Shown here piece after piece: positions 33,526 to 44,299 of a DNA stretch of 64,000 nt. The translations under genes and the position numbers were made by a program. Each line of letters opens with the position of its first letter. Positions within the stretch are counted from its first letter, which is position 1. The notes beneath the pieces were generated by a model. The model made no database searches, was not told the DNA's origin, and saw nothing but the letters and a program-made list of their open reading frames with translations. Origin of the DNA: Scleropages formosus (taxonomy: Eukaryota > Chordata > Actinopteri > Osteoglossiformes > Osteoglossidae); assembly GCF_900964775.1 (NCBI RefSeq), contig NC_041815.1, positions 13,295,443 to 13,359,442 of the forward strand, given 5' to 3'.

Positions 33526-35575
33526 CACCAATCAGCCATAACATTAAAACCGCTGACAGTGAACAACACTGATTATCTTATTACAATGACATCTGTCAAG
33601 GGATGGGATATATTAGGCAGCAAGTGAACAGTCAGTTCTTGAATTTCATGTGTTGGAAGGAGGAAAAATGGGCATATGGAAGCATCTGAACGACTTCAAC
33701 AATGGCCCAACTGTGATTGCTAGACGACTGGGTTAGTGGTTAGTACCTACCAAAAGCAGTCCAAGGAAGGACAACCGGTGAACTGGTAACAGGGTCATGG
33801 GCACCCAAGGCTCACTGATGCACGTGGCCCATCTGGTCCGATCCTACAGAACAGTTATTGTAGCACAAATTGCTGAAAACCTTAAAGCTGGCTGTCACAG
33901 ACTGAGCTGTGACAGGCAAGTTGGTTGCAAGGAATCAGTAAGATGCCGGCAAAGTACCATCAATGAAATGCTGAACCTTGTTGCTGTTGTTGCCTGTCAC
34001 ATGCATTTCACCTTGTATTGTTATATTGCTTGTTCTGGTTTAGTATTCCATTTAACACTTTTTGTTTGAACTAGATTGGGTGCCGGGAAAGGCCTACTGG
34101 TATCTGTCTGTTTGTCATTAACTAATAATATTTCTTTTATAAAGGTATGGCAGGTATATGTAACTGGTTGTGGAGAGTGAATGTATTTATTGTTTTTAGA
34201 AGATCATTTCTGTAGACTTTTTCCTTACCATGCAGCTGTCTGGTATTCTGTTGTGTTTGGTACCTTGTGTTGTAAACCAGATGGAGTGAACTATTTGGGG
34301 TATATCTAGGTGGGAGTCCTTGGGCACAACCAACTAGGCAGGGGTGTTTCATTGTGTAGTGTGATAAATGTTTTTATAAGTTGTAACGTAGGGATATTTA
34401 TAGTAGAAAATGTTTTGTATTGTTTGTATGTTTTAATATTTATGTTGGATGTAATTTTTGGGGAAATGTACTTTGGAATAGTTGAGGCTGTTATGGTATA
34501 ACCAGAAGGGCGGAGTTACTGCTATATAAGTTTGTATTAGGGCAGTAGTGGGGAGGGTGAATTGATGCAAACTTATGTAGACACTCTCATGCAGTAAACA
34601 GGAAAGCTATGCATTGATGTTGATACAAGGGGTTAAGCCCATGGCTCATAGGCCTCATGTTCTTTGTAACTTAATGTTTGTTTTGTACTTGGTTGGGGGT
34701 TAATGTGTTTTGAGGAATACCTTTTAGTAAAAGAAAATAAACCTTTTTGGTCCAACTACTTCAATTCTCCACTGCTGCTTCCATCCGTTGTCCATACCCT
34801 CACACTGGCCATGATAGAAAGGTGTCAGAATGCACAGTACATCACAGCTTGCTATTTATTTGGCTGCGTAGCCACAGACTGGTCAGAGTACCCAGGCTGA
34901 CCTCTGTCCACCACCGAAAGTGCGTAAAATGGGCCCATGAGCATCAGAACTGGACCATAGTGCAATAGAAGAAGGTGGCCTGATCTGATGAATTACATTT
35001 TCTTTTAGAGCATGTGGACAGCCGGCTGCTTGTCCGTCATTTACTTGGGGAAGAGATGGAAGCAGGATGCACTTTGGAAAGAAGGCAAGCCAGCAAAGGC
35101 AGTATTATGCTCTGGGCAATGTTCTGCTGGGAAACCTTGGGTCCTCCCATTCGTGGGAATGTTACTTTGACACGTACCATGTACCTAAACCTTGTTGCAG
35201 ACCATGTACACCTCTTCATGGCAACGGTATTCCCTGATGGCAGTAGCCTCTTTCAGCATGATGATGTGCCCTACCGCACTGCAAAAATTGTTAAAAAGTT
35301 CAAGGATTTGACTTGGCCTCCAAATTCCCCAGACCTCAATCCAATCGAGCATCTGTGGGATGTGCTGGAAAAACAAATCTGATCCATGGAGGCCCCACCT
35401 CACAACTTACTGGGGTTAAAGGATCGGCTGCTAACGTCTTGGTGCCAGATACCATAGCACACCTTCAGAGGTCTTACGGACTTAATGCCTTGATGGGTCA
35501 GAGCTGTTTTGGCGGCAGGAGGGGGACCTAAACAATATTAAGGCAATTAGGCATAAATTTTTTGGCTAATCAGTG
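33526..35575 (+). mobile_element. Tc1-like DNA transposon, inactive, split by an LTR
   Basis: Inverted ends CACCAATCAGCC (33526) and GGCTAATCAGTG (ends 35575), each beside TA (33524-33525, 35576-35577). The transposase reads in pieces: MGIWKHLNDFNNGPTVIARRLG and VMGTQGSLMHVAHLVRSYRT (N-terminal DNA-binding part), KCVKWAHEHQNWTIVQ, SIMLWAMFCW, SLFQHDDVPYRTAKIVKKF, and TWPPNSPDLNPIEHLWDVLEKQI (last part of the DDE domain). Stops occur, for example after RLG (near 33734) and after TIVQ (34969). Without the LTR the element is about 1.1 kb, near the usual Tc1 core size, so the coding region is short of complete. Fossil copy. Confidence 0.88.
33893..34804 (+). mobile_element. Solo LTR (fossil) inserted in the Tc1 element, 912 bp
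   Basis: The unit starts TGTCACAG and ends CCCTCACA. The 5-bp duplication CTGGC flanks it at 33888-33892 and 34805-34809. Taking out the LTR and one duplication restores continuous Tc1 DNA (TTAAAGCTGGCCATGATAG). A TATA box CTATATAAG lies near 34521 and AATAAA near 34736, the expected LTR order on +. No internal retroviral region is present, so it is a solo LTR. The family is not recognised. It is younger than the Tc1 copy it interrupts. Confidence 0.8.
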
Positions 35576-35681
35576 TACATGACTGCTTCTATTAAGTGTG
35601 GTTTGTGTTTATTTGCATGATATACAGATGTGACTACATACACTAGAGGAAATAGACAACTAAAGTAATTGTGTTACTGAA

Positions 35682-35683
<2 letters not shown>

Positions 35684-35723
<40 letters not shown>

Positions 35724-35896
35724 TTTCTGAACCACTTGTCCCATACGGGGTCGCGGGGAGCCGGAGCCTACCCAGCAACTCAGGGCGTAAGTCCGGAGGG
35801 AGAGGGGACACACCCAGGACGGGATCCCAATCCAAACGGGACTCGAACCCCAGAGAGAAGGACCCTGTTCAACCCACTGCGCCACCACACCCCCCG
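35684..35896 (-). mobile_element. tRNA-derived SINE with long (CA)n tail
   Basis: (CA)n at 35684-35721, body TTTTCTGAACCACTTGTCCCATACG, head at the right. A deletion has removed the part between GGGATCCCAATCC and GGGACTCGAACC. Confidence 0.88.
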
Positions 35897-35977
35897 CATA
35901 AAGCTGGATAAATAGTATATAATATATTATATAAAGAAAATACTTAATGACAATGGAAAAAGGTGACACAACCACGC

Positions 35978-36150
35978 GCACACACTGACTGGCTAAAGCT
36001 GCTTGTCCTGAGCAGGGTCGCAATGAGCCAAGGCCTAAACCAGCAACACAGAATGTAGAGCTGGAGGAGGAGGGGACACACCCAAGGCAGCACACCAGTC
36101 CGCTGCAAGGCACCCCAAGTAGGACTTGAACCCCAGGCGGTACGAGAGGG
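35978..36150 (-). mobile_element. Older SINE copy lacking its head
   Basis: CACACTGACTGGCTAAAGCTGCTTGTCCTGAGCAGGGTCGC to GGACTTGAACCCCAGG. The B box is present, but the A-box end is lost. Confidence 0.75.
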
Positions 36151-36346
36151 ACCGACACAATATTAGGCAGGTCGTTTGAATGCTTTGGCTGAGGTCTTGG
36201 TTTATAGTGCTGTCAAAAAATATTTGTCCCATTCCAGTCTTCTCTGTTCTTGCAGGTTTTGACATTAAATGACATCTGTAATCATAACTGTGAAAAAGAA
36301 ACAGCTTTCTATTTTGGGCCTCTGTTTAGAATAACTACTTAAACTC

Positions 36347-36541
36347 ACACACACACTTTCTGACTCACTTGTCCCATATGGGGTCGCAGGGAACCGGAGC
36401 TTAACCCAGCAACGCAGGGGGCAAGGGGAAGGGACACACCCAGGATGGGACACCGCTCCGTCGCAAGGCACCCCAAGCAGGAGTTGAACCCCAGACCAGA
36501 GAGCAAGACCCGGGCCAACCCGCTGCGCCACCATGCCCCCC
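36347..36541 (-). mobile_element. tRNA-derived SINE, (GT)n tail
   Basis: Possible short duplication TTAAACTC at 36339-36346 and 36549-36556. Body TTTCTGACTCACTTGTCCCATATGG; head GCGCCACCATGCCCCCC at right. Confidence 0.88.
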
Positions 36542-36801
36542 TTGCTGTTTAAACTCTCAGCAACTGTGAAGTTGATGAAATAAAGAATGATAGGTGCATA
36601 TCATGCTGAGAAGACTTTCTGAAGAAGCATTGTAGGCCAACGTCAATTATTATTTTACAGTTTTCCATGGAAGCTCTTTCAGTGTATTCATGGACAACCT
36701 ATGTTTCAAGCTGATGTTTAAGAAAAACTTCGAAAGAGCTGAATGAGTGCAGGAAGACAGAAGCAAACTATTATACAGTAATTAACAAAGGGAAACATGT
36801 T

Positions 36802-36870
36802 AGATAGATAGATATACTTTATTGATCCCACAAGGGAAATTATTATGTTACAACAGCAGAACACAAGTCT
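36802..36870. mobile_element. LINE-type 3' end motif with GATA repeats
   Basis: GATAGATAGATATACTTTATTGATCCCACAAGGGAAATTATT is a motif common at the antisense 3' end of a fish retroposon. I cannot name the family, and no coding part adjoins it. Confidence 0.45.
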
Positions 36871-37649
36871 GAAAATACTTGCAATATAATATATATATAT
36901 ATAAACAATATAAAAAAATGTGTTATAACTAGCGGTAATTACTGAAGTAGCTGTCCGTTTTAATGGAATTTGGTGATACTTTAACATAAATGGGTGTCAC
37001 ATTTGTGGGCTCAGGAAAAATGTCTTCCATAGACACTAATTGTAATTAACCTCTTCGACAGTCAGCATCACAAAGGTATAACTTTGGTAAGGTGAGAGAA
37101 GACTGTATGTACGGCGTAAGGCTTAAACAATTAAGAGAAACAAAAAAATTACCCTTCAGGAATAGTTCTTGTTTTGGCAAAAGCATAATTTACCCTCACA
37201 TTAATGTTATATGACTGAAAGAGCATTCTGAGCTGGTGAGAAGTGGAGCCAGGGCATGGGGCAGGGATGAATATGGCATATGCCACATTTAAAGTGATGT
37301 GTCTCATACAGCTTGTGTGGGACAATTATATTTATTCATCCATAGAAGACATATTTATTTATTCAATTTTCTCCAGAGTAATGTATAATGACTAGTGTTC
37401 AGCTGGTAGTGCTGTCCAAAACAGATTAGTTTGAATGTATTGCCAAGGCACTGTGAGGCACCAGCACTATCTGCCAGTAGAAGTAAAGGAACCTGTGGGC
37501 TTCCTGCATATTGTTTCAGTATACAGGTGTTTTTTTTTTTTCTTTTTTTTTGTGTTGTGGCTTTTATTACTCACATATATATAATGAAACCTCATCATGC
37601 TTATTTCTTACATCACAATATATCATACTTTCTCATGTGATGTACATTA

Positions 37650-37792
37650 ATTCATATGGTGGAAAGAAACAAATTATTTAAGGATCACAAATCTGCATCT
37701 GAGTGTCTCTCTGCTAATGTAATGCAGATGCTGTATTTTCTATGAGATGTATGTCGCTTTGGAGAAAGGCGACTGCTAAATGAATAAATATA
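37650..37792 (+). mobile_element. L2 LINE 3' end
   Basis: AAATCTGCATCTGAGTGTCTC, TGTATTTTCTATGAGATGTATGTCGC, GGCGACTGCTAAATGAATAAATA. Extreme 5' truncation. Confidence 0.75.
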
Positions 37793-37831
37793 CAGTGTAT
37801 ATATACATATATATCTACATATATACATAAT

Positions 37832-38043
37832 GGGGGTGCGGTGGCGCAGTGGGTTGGACCACAGTCCTGCTCTCTGCTGGGTCTGGGGTTCAAGTCCTGC
37901 TTGGGGTGCCATGCGATGGACTGGCGTCCCATCGTGGGTGTGTCCCTTCCCTCTCCGGCCTTATGCCCTGTGTTGCCGGGTAGGCTCTGGTTCCCCGCGA
38001 CCCCGTATGGGACAAGCAGTTCTGAAAATGTGGGTGTGTGTGT
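37832..38043 (+). mobile_element. tRNA-derived SINE, (GT)n tail
   Basis: Near-consensus head GGGGGTGCGGTGGCGCAGTGG, B box GGTTCAAGTCC, end TTCTGAAAATGTGGGTGTGTG. It is inserted in a TATACATATAT-rich tract that reappears after it. Confidence 0.9.
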
Positions 38044-38564
38044 ATATATGTATACACTGTATATTCATGTAACCATTCAAAAAACCATCAAGAAAAAGTT
38101 TAATTTGTATCAATCTATTTTCCTGTTGAATCTTAGCCCAAATGTATTTTTTATGGTATTATGGTACACTGGCTAATTCACTAGACTAATATATACTTGG
38201 GGCAAATATGTTTTTAATATTGTTGTCTACACCAGAAGTATGTGTGGATGATGTAAATGTTAGAATTGATCATTGAAATATTGAAAACGTTTTAAATGTT
38301 TCAAATTATTACACCTGAAAAGCGTATATTTGATTTACATAACAATTCTGAGGAATTCCAGAATGTCTGGACATCCTTCTTGAAGAATTACAAAGCACTA
38401 TGTGATCATACTTCTAATATTTTGTAGGCTTTTAACCTTGAGCATTTTGTCTGTGTAAGTATGCAGATATACATACCTGCAATTTTCCTGTGTGCTGTCT
38501 CCACCTGTACGTTGCTGTGACCATGAGCTGTTCATAAAACTGACACCAAGCAGTGAACACAGAC

Positions 38565-38763
38565 TGCTGGAAATTCCTTGTGCCAAGCGAGGTCGCGGCG
38601 CACTGGAGCCTAACCTGGCAACACAGGGTACAAGGCTGGACGGGGAGGGGACAGACCCAGGACGGGGCGCTTGTCCATCACAAGGCACCCCAAGCAGGAC
38701 TCGAACCCCAGACCCACCAGAGAGCAGGCCCCAGCCAAACCTGCTGCACCACCAAACCCCCCT
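38565..38763 (-). mobile_element. Older copy of the (GT)n-tailed tRNA SINE
   Basis: AAATTCCTTGTGCCAAGCGAGGTCGC to CACCACCAAACCCCCC. Diverged tail without GT repeats. Confidence 0.8.
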
Positions 38764-39039
38764 TAACCAGTAAACATAGTACTTTAAATTAATTTTTAAT
38801 TAAGTTCATTTATGTCTCACTCACACTGCAGGGTGTAAAGAGATTTACACATTATAATACATTTCAATTCAAAGCAAAAGGTGAAAATATGTAAAGTACC
38901 ATTTTATTAAATTTCCAAGCTGGCATATCAAATTTCATATTTTCAGACTTCAAAAGGTCTTTATCTTGAGCCTTTAGAAAATATTGGCATATTGAAGTCA
39001 CTCATAGCAGGGGTATTCATTTTCACAGAAACTGGAAGT

Positions 39040-39398
39040 TAAGGGGTGGTGCAGTGAGTGGCACTGCTGCCTCACAGCATGTGGGAGTTGAAAGAGGACA
39101 TGGGTTTCACCCCCTCTCCGTCTGCATGGAGTTTGCATTTTCTCCGTCTGTCTGTTTCTTCTGGGTGCTCTGATTTCCTCTTACAATTTGAAAACATGCA
39201 GTTCAGCTGAACTGATGACCCTAAATTTCCCCTAGTGTGTGAAAGGGAGTGTGTGGCTACCTGGCAATGGACTGGCATCCTGTCCATGGTGCAAGCCCCC
39301 CACAACCCCTCAGTATTGTGTCCAATGCTTTCAGGATAGGCTCCAAGTCACCAGAGCCTAACTCAGGATAAACAGCTCTTGAAATTGCATGGATGAAA
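39040..39398 (+). mobile_element. V-SINE-like element, about 360 bp, GATG-type tail
   Basis: Head GGGGTGGTGCAGTGAGTGGCACTGCTGCCTCACAGC. Central domain GCATGGAGTTTGCATTTTCTCCGTCTGTCTG...GGGTGCTCTGATTTCCTC. 3' domain CTGGCAATGGACTGGCATCC...AGGATAGGCTCC...CAGGATAAACAGCTCTTGAAATTGCATGGATG. Its 3' domain is the same as the body of the (GT)n-tailed SINE. Confidence 0.8.
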
Positions 39399-39591
39399 AA
39401 TGGGATAGGTTCCGGTTTTTTAATTTAAGTTTTAACTGTTTGTATTGTTAGATCAGTGCTGTAATGTGTTTACATTAACACTTCCTTTTGAAATAATTCA
39501 GATTTTTATTTTCCATTTCACTTGTTACACAATTTGTTCTGTAACACAGAATAACAACTATTTATTTTCACAGAAGGTGAAACTGAAATAG

Positions 39592-39800
39592 AGGGGGTGC
39601 GGTGGTGCAGTGGGTTGGACCACAGTCCTGCTCTCCGCTGGGTTTGGGGTTCAAGTCCTGTCTGGGGTGCCTTGTGGCGGGCTGGCGTCCTGTCCTGGGT
39701 GTGTCCCCTTCCCCTCCAGCCTTACGCCCTGAGTTGCCAGGTAGGCTCCGGTTCCCCGCAACCCCGTATGGGACAAACAGTTCTGAAAATGTGTGTGTGT
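39592..39800 (+). mobile_element. tRNA-derived SINE, (GT)n tail
   Basis: Imperfect duplication GAAACTGAAAT at 39579-39589 and GAAACTAAAAT at 39801-39811. Located about 140 bases past the stop of the 39.9-kb OR, outside its coding region. Confidence 0.9.
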
Positions 39801-39943
39801 GTGAAACTAAAATGTATGTATATTGCCTTTTTTCTTACATAATTCTACAGCAATGCTGTTACAAGCTAGGAACTGTGCTGATTTTTGAAACTGAACTAAT
39901 TGAACTACAATATACAGAAGCAAAACATAACAACAAAATATGT

Positions 39944-40864
39944 TTATTTACCCAAGACTTTCTTAACTTGGATTCTTATGTTCTGAAGACTTATTCCATA
40001 TATTGTAGGGTTTAGCAAAGGAGGAAATATCAAGAAGAAAAGGGACATGAACATACGAGACCCATAAGGGAAATTACTCATGTTAAACCTGCTTTGAATA
40101 ATTTCAAAAAAGCACCCTATACAATAATTGACAAAAGCTACTAAATGAGGAGTGCACGTTTGCAGAGCTTTCACACGAGAGTCCTTGGAGGCAAGCAGAC
40201 ACACTCTGAGTATTTGTGCATAGGAAAACATTACCATCAAGAGCTGAGGACCAATTAACAAAACAGCTGCAATCAGGCCAACAATACTATGAACTGAGGT
40301 ATCAAAACATGACAGTCGAACTAATACAAAATTGGCACAGTAAACTTTAGGTATGATCCTGCTACAGAAAGTAAGCTTAGCTGTGAGTATAAAATACATA
40401 CCAAAAGCAATAAAGGGATACATCCAGGACAAGGCAATAAGACCAATCAATTTTTGAGGGGACATGACAATGTGGTAGTGTAACGGGTGACAAATTGCAA
40501 TGAACCTGTCATAGCTCATAACTGCTAAAACAGAGAACTCCACAGCACAGTATGTGTGTAAACAATAAATCTGTGCCAGACAGAGTCCCAGAGACACTTC
40601 ATGTGTGTGAGACAGCAGCTGACTAAGAAGCAATGGGAATAATATAGTACTCCCATACATTTCATTCACTGCAAGGTTACACACTAATATGTACATGGGT
40701 TCATGTAGGCGTTTCTCACTGTAAATTGCAGAAATAAGAAGTACGTTTAAACATAATATCAGCATGTAAAGCAAGAAGAATACTGTGAAGTACATATATT
40801 TAAAATTCTGCATTTCTGTGTATTCTGTCAGTATGAAGGACGTCACCGCTGATACATTCTCCAT
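39944..40864 (-). CDS. Olfactory receptor, 306 aa, intact
   Basis: A seven-TM odorant receptor. NVS glycosylation site at 3-5; LHEPMYILVCNLAVNEMYGS; MSYDRFIAICHPLHYH; LTFCSRIIPKVYCANF; KALQTCTPHLVAFVNYCIGC; PPLLNPTIYGISLQN; C-terminus two residues shorter than its relatives (KKVLGK). ATG at 40864. Acceptor TGTTGACAG 25 bases upstream (AG at 40890-40889) and donor GAG|GTATGTAAG at 41140/41139, giving a 251-bp 5' UTR intron. Its C-terminal half is closer to the 15.8-kb gene than the 21.3-kb gene is, which supports gene conversion between the latter two. Last of the four minus-strand ORs. Confidence 0.95.
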   Translation of the reverse strand: MENVSAVTSFILTEYTEMQNFKYMYFTVFFLLYMLILCLNVLLISAIYSEKRLHEPMYILVCNLAVNEMYGSTILFPLLLSQLLSHTHEVSLGLCLAQIYCLHTYCAVEFSVLAVMSYDRFIAICHPLHYHIVMSPQKLIGLIALSWMYPFIAFGMYFILTAKLTFCSRIIPKVYCANFVLVRLSCFDTSVHSIVGLIAAVLLIGPQLLMVMFSYAQILRVCLLASKDSRVKALQTCTPHLVAFVNYCIGCFFEIIQSRFNMSNFPYGSRMFMSLFFLIFPPLLNPTIYGISLQNIRIQVKKVLGK

Positions 40865-41217
40865 TTGCCTTTTGCTGTATAAGGAACACTGTCAACATAA
40901 TGATAGAGGATATTTTAGGGAATCAGGTTTTTGCTCTTCTTAAAAATTACAAAATGCCACCATTTAGAGCTGAATCCACAGAATGTACAATAATTAAAAT
41001 AATTTTAGATGACATACGATTTGATTGGTTCCTTTCCTTGCGGTACAGTCAGGGTTCTCTGAAATGTAAAGATATCCTCCATTAACACTGTAGTTATGTT
41101 TAAGGGAAAATGAGCATAATGAAGAATGATCTTACATACCTCAGTAAAGCTGGTTTATGCTGTGGAAGTGATTCATACAAAAATTGTTGTTTTAGGTGTC
41201 AACGTGTACAAATTTCT

Positions 41218-41280
41218 GTGCTTTTATGACAAGGTTCCCATCACATGATCACAAGTAGGATGATGATGTCATTCTGAGAT
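41218..41280 (-). promoter_or_regulatory. Conserved promoter block of the 39.9-kb OR
   Basis: The clearest copy. Minus strand: ATGACATCATCATCC (TGATGTCAT on + at 41264-41272), TACTTGTGATCATGTGA (+ 41241-41250 core), CTTGTCATAAAAG TATA-like (about 41233-41221). Exon 1 then runs about 60-80 bases to the donor at 41140. TGACATCA resembles a CRE/AP-1-type site; I do not see the classical O/E site, so the binding factor is not assigned. Confidence 0.68.
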
Positions 41281-41375
41281 GATGTAATTGTAAAAGTATT
41301 TTACATCTCAGTCTGGAGAAGATGATGATGATGATGATGGAGGTGATGTTTGAACTTAGAGTGATATACATTTAC

Positions 41376-42665
41376 ATTTACATTTGTTCACTTAGCAGAT
41401 GCTTTTCTCACAAGCAATGTACATCTCAGTAAAAATACAATTTGTGCATCACATTAGGAGAAAGATACATAGTTGCAGACATGTGATTGTTAAGTAAACC
41501 TAGTCTGTTTCTTTCCACTTGATGCACCAATGTTCATCGCACGTGTATGTGCATAAAACGCAGGCTAGACAAATCCTGATCACCTTCCTACATTTTTTTT
41601 CTTTTTTTTTTTTTTGTATTATTTAAAAAGGTACACAAACATTTACACACAATACCGGAGTAGCAGCTGTGTAAAGGCTTATCTGGGGTTGATCATAAAG
41701 TTAAGGTGCATGAACATTTACACCGTACGTGAGCTTGAGAGACCATGGATGAAGTGAGCCCAGAAAAGGTAAGTTTTCAGACCCTTCTTGAATGTAGACA
41801 GAGTTTCAGTAGTTCTGAGTGAAAGACGGGGGTCATTCCACCACAACGGAGTCAAAACCGAGAACCTCCACCCTTTACTTTTCATGCACAGGACCACCAA
41901 GCGAGTAGCGGTAGTCGAACAAAGGGGTCTGGTTGGGGTGTAGCGGTTGATTAAGTCTTGTAAATAGCTAGGAGCAGTTTTATTGATGCATTTGTAGGCA
42001 ATAACCAAGGTCTTGAATTTGATCCGAGCAGCTATAGGAGGTCAGTGCAGAGAAATTAGTAGAGGAGATACATGGGAACACTTCGACAAGTCAAACACAA
42101 CTCATGCAGTAGCATTCTGTATCAGTTGCAGAGGTCTTCTGGCAGTGGCGGGAAGGCCACACGAGAGAGTTGCAGTAGTCCAGACAGTGTGTCACTATGG
42201 CCTGGACAAGTAGTTGGGCAGAGTCAGTTATGAGGTAAGGACGGATCCTGCGAATATTATGCAGGACGTATCTGCAGGTCCGGGTTGTGGCTTTGATGTG
42301 CTGAGAGAAAGACAGAACTCAGTCAATTGTCACTTCTAGACTCTTAGCCAAGGGGGTAGGCAAAATGAATGAGTTGTCCAGTTTGATCGATAGATCGTGA
42401 CAGGAAGGCAGGCCAGCTGGGAGGTGAAGAATCTCTGTTTTGGAGAGGTTGAGTTGGAGGTGGTGATCAAACATCCATGCAGAGATGTGTGACAGGCTGG
42501 CAGCAATGCATGCAAAAAATGTCTGAAGCTCCAGGTGGAAAGGAGAGGAAGAGCTGAGTATCATCAGCATAGCAGTGGTATTCGAATCTAGCAGTATTTG
42601 AATATAGATATGATAAAGTGGCTTCTGGACTTTGACAGGCCCCAAGAACACTGAAGTCAAATGAA
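41376..42665 (-). mobile_element. L2 LINE, 5'-truncated
   Basis: Coding pieces on the minus strand: ISAWMFDHHLQLNLSKTEIL, LPAGLPSCHDLSIKLDNS, SLEVTID (RT palm/thumb, 42319-42660; the usual YADDTQL motif is degraded to the left) and MVIAYKCINKTAPSYLQDLI, TATRLVVLCMKSKGWRFS, LRTTETLSTFKKGLKTYLF (41718-42008, the typical L2 C-terminus). The 3' end on + reads ATTTACATTTACATTTGTTCACTTAGCAGATGC at 41376, the complement of a (TGTAAA)n tail. Frame breaks separate the pieces. Confidence 0.82.
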
Positions 42666-42699
42666 ACTAGTTATAATTATAAATGCTGTTCAATTTATT

Positions 42700-42905
42700 G
42701 TTACATTTACATTTACATTTGTTCATTTAGCAGACGCTTTTCTCCGAAGCGACGCACGTCTCATTGAAAATACAGTGTGTACATTACATTAGCAGAAAGA
42801 GAGACATAGATGCAGACACGTGATTCTTAAGTGCAGTTAGTTTCTTTCCGTGATATGAACCAATGTTCATCACAGAAGAAGCTGCATAAAACTTTATCCG
42901 AATAT
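42700..42905 (-). mobile_element. Second L2 3' end, 5'-truncated
   Basis: TTACATTTACATTTACATTTGTTCATTTAGCAGACGCTTTTCTCCGAAGCGAC followed by 150 bases of the same 3' UTR as the neighbouring copy. Same orientation; separate insertion. Confidence 0.8.
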
Positions 42906-43451
42906 TCTTATTTTAGAATGTGAAACATCCTTCTAAAAGAAGCAGACTGGAATCAGTGGAGGTTGTTACTGTGATAAGAGTGTGCCTGTCATGTGAACAT
43001 GCCTATGTTTGAGAAAATTCAGGGCCTAAAATCTAGAGAGCTGTAGCATCCAGAAATGGCTGGGCCTCAGGTATTAGTAGGACTTTCGGAAAACAAAAGA
43101 CAGGAGGGAGAACACTGTGGTCAAAGCATGAGGCAGCAGAGTGCTAAACTGGGTATTACTGGTGTCTCACAGTGTATAGGCTTCATGAGTATGTGAAAGT
43201 TTGACCACTGCTCTGTCTCTTAGGAGTTTGCATGGTAATGTACCTGAAAAGGCTATTTCACAGCATTTATGAGTCCTTTGTACAGACAAATTGATACATA
43301 TTTCTATGGCAATTCTTCACTATGTGGGTCCATGTTGAAGGAGCCGTTAGTGTAATTCCTATTTTTTGTTTACTAAGTGTAAGAATCCAGACATGTCACT
43401 CTAATGCAAGATATTAACCTGATTACCCAAGTTTGTAAATAACTTATATGA

Positions 43452-43670
43452 ATCACTCACTCACTCACTCACATTTTCCAAACCGCTTGTCCCATACGGG
43501 GTCGCGGAGAACCGGAGCCTACCCGGCAACACAGGGCGGAAGGCCGGAGAGGGAGGGGACACACCCAGGACAGGACACCAGTCCATCGCAAGGCACCCCA
43601 AGCGGGACTCAAACCCCAGACCCACCGGAGAGTAGGACCCGGTCCAACCCACTGCACCACCGCGCCCCCT
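43452..43670 (-). mobile_element. tRNA-derived SINE with (ACTC)n-type tail
   Basis: Duplication TTATATGA at 43444-43451 and 43671-43678. The tail is CACTCACTCACTCACTCACA instead of (CA)n, a tail variant. Head near consensus. Confidence 0.92.
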
Positions 43671-43869
43671 TTATATGACTCATTCTTTGTAAAACAAAAG
43701 TAAGTCAACTATCAAAGGTAGGTCTCATTAAACTAGTTGTTGGCTTTTTTTGCTGAAAAATATGTATGTGCTGGTTCTGGAATTCTGGAATATGGGATTT
43801 TTATATTATGTGACCTTGGATGGCATATACAGTATGTTATTCCTAAAGAACAAAGATTAAAGAACCATT

Positions 43870-44295
43870 GTAAACATTAAAACCTGATTAGCACGTTCTT
43901 TGCCATTCCACCATCTGCTGTTTCCAGGTTACTTGGAAAAGCATGCCTACAGGTCTTTCTTCAAGTCACATCAGTGATGCTCAGCGCTACAATCCTGTCG
44001 GAAGGGAGGTCATTATATTCTCTCCCTGAGGTCCACTAACATTACCTTACGCCATCCTAACAGCCACGTCCACAAAGGAGTTCATTTTCTCTCTTCTGGT
44101 CGTGTGGTCTCTAGGGTGAATGGTGTTAAATTGTGTTCCAGGGGATGGAGGGACATGAGTGGCCTAATGACCTAATGTCTCATGGACAGATAAACATGTT
44201 TATTAACTTGCTTGCTCTGTATACCCTTGAGTATGTAAACCTGTCACAGATGTCTACTGTAAGGCCTTAATTGTACAAAAAATAAAACTGGATGA
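43870..44295. repeat. Unassigned repeat, copy 1 (partner at 60040)
   Basis: Shares with 60040-60430: TTTGCC...CATCTGCTGTTT, GGGAGGTCATTATATTCTCTCCCTGAGGTCC, CCACAAAGGAGTTCA, CTTCTGGTCGTGTGGTCTC, GGCCTAATGACCTA, ACAGATAAACATGTTT and CTGTCACAGATG. It ends near AATAAAACTGG. No ORF is conserved between the copies, and the family is unknown to me. Confidence 0.6.
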
Positions 44296-44299
44296 CAAA

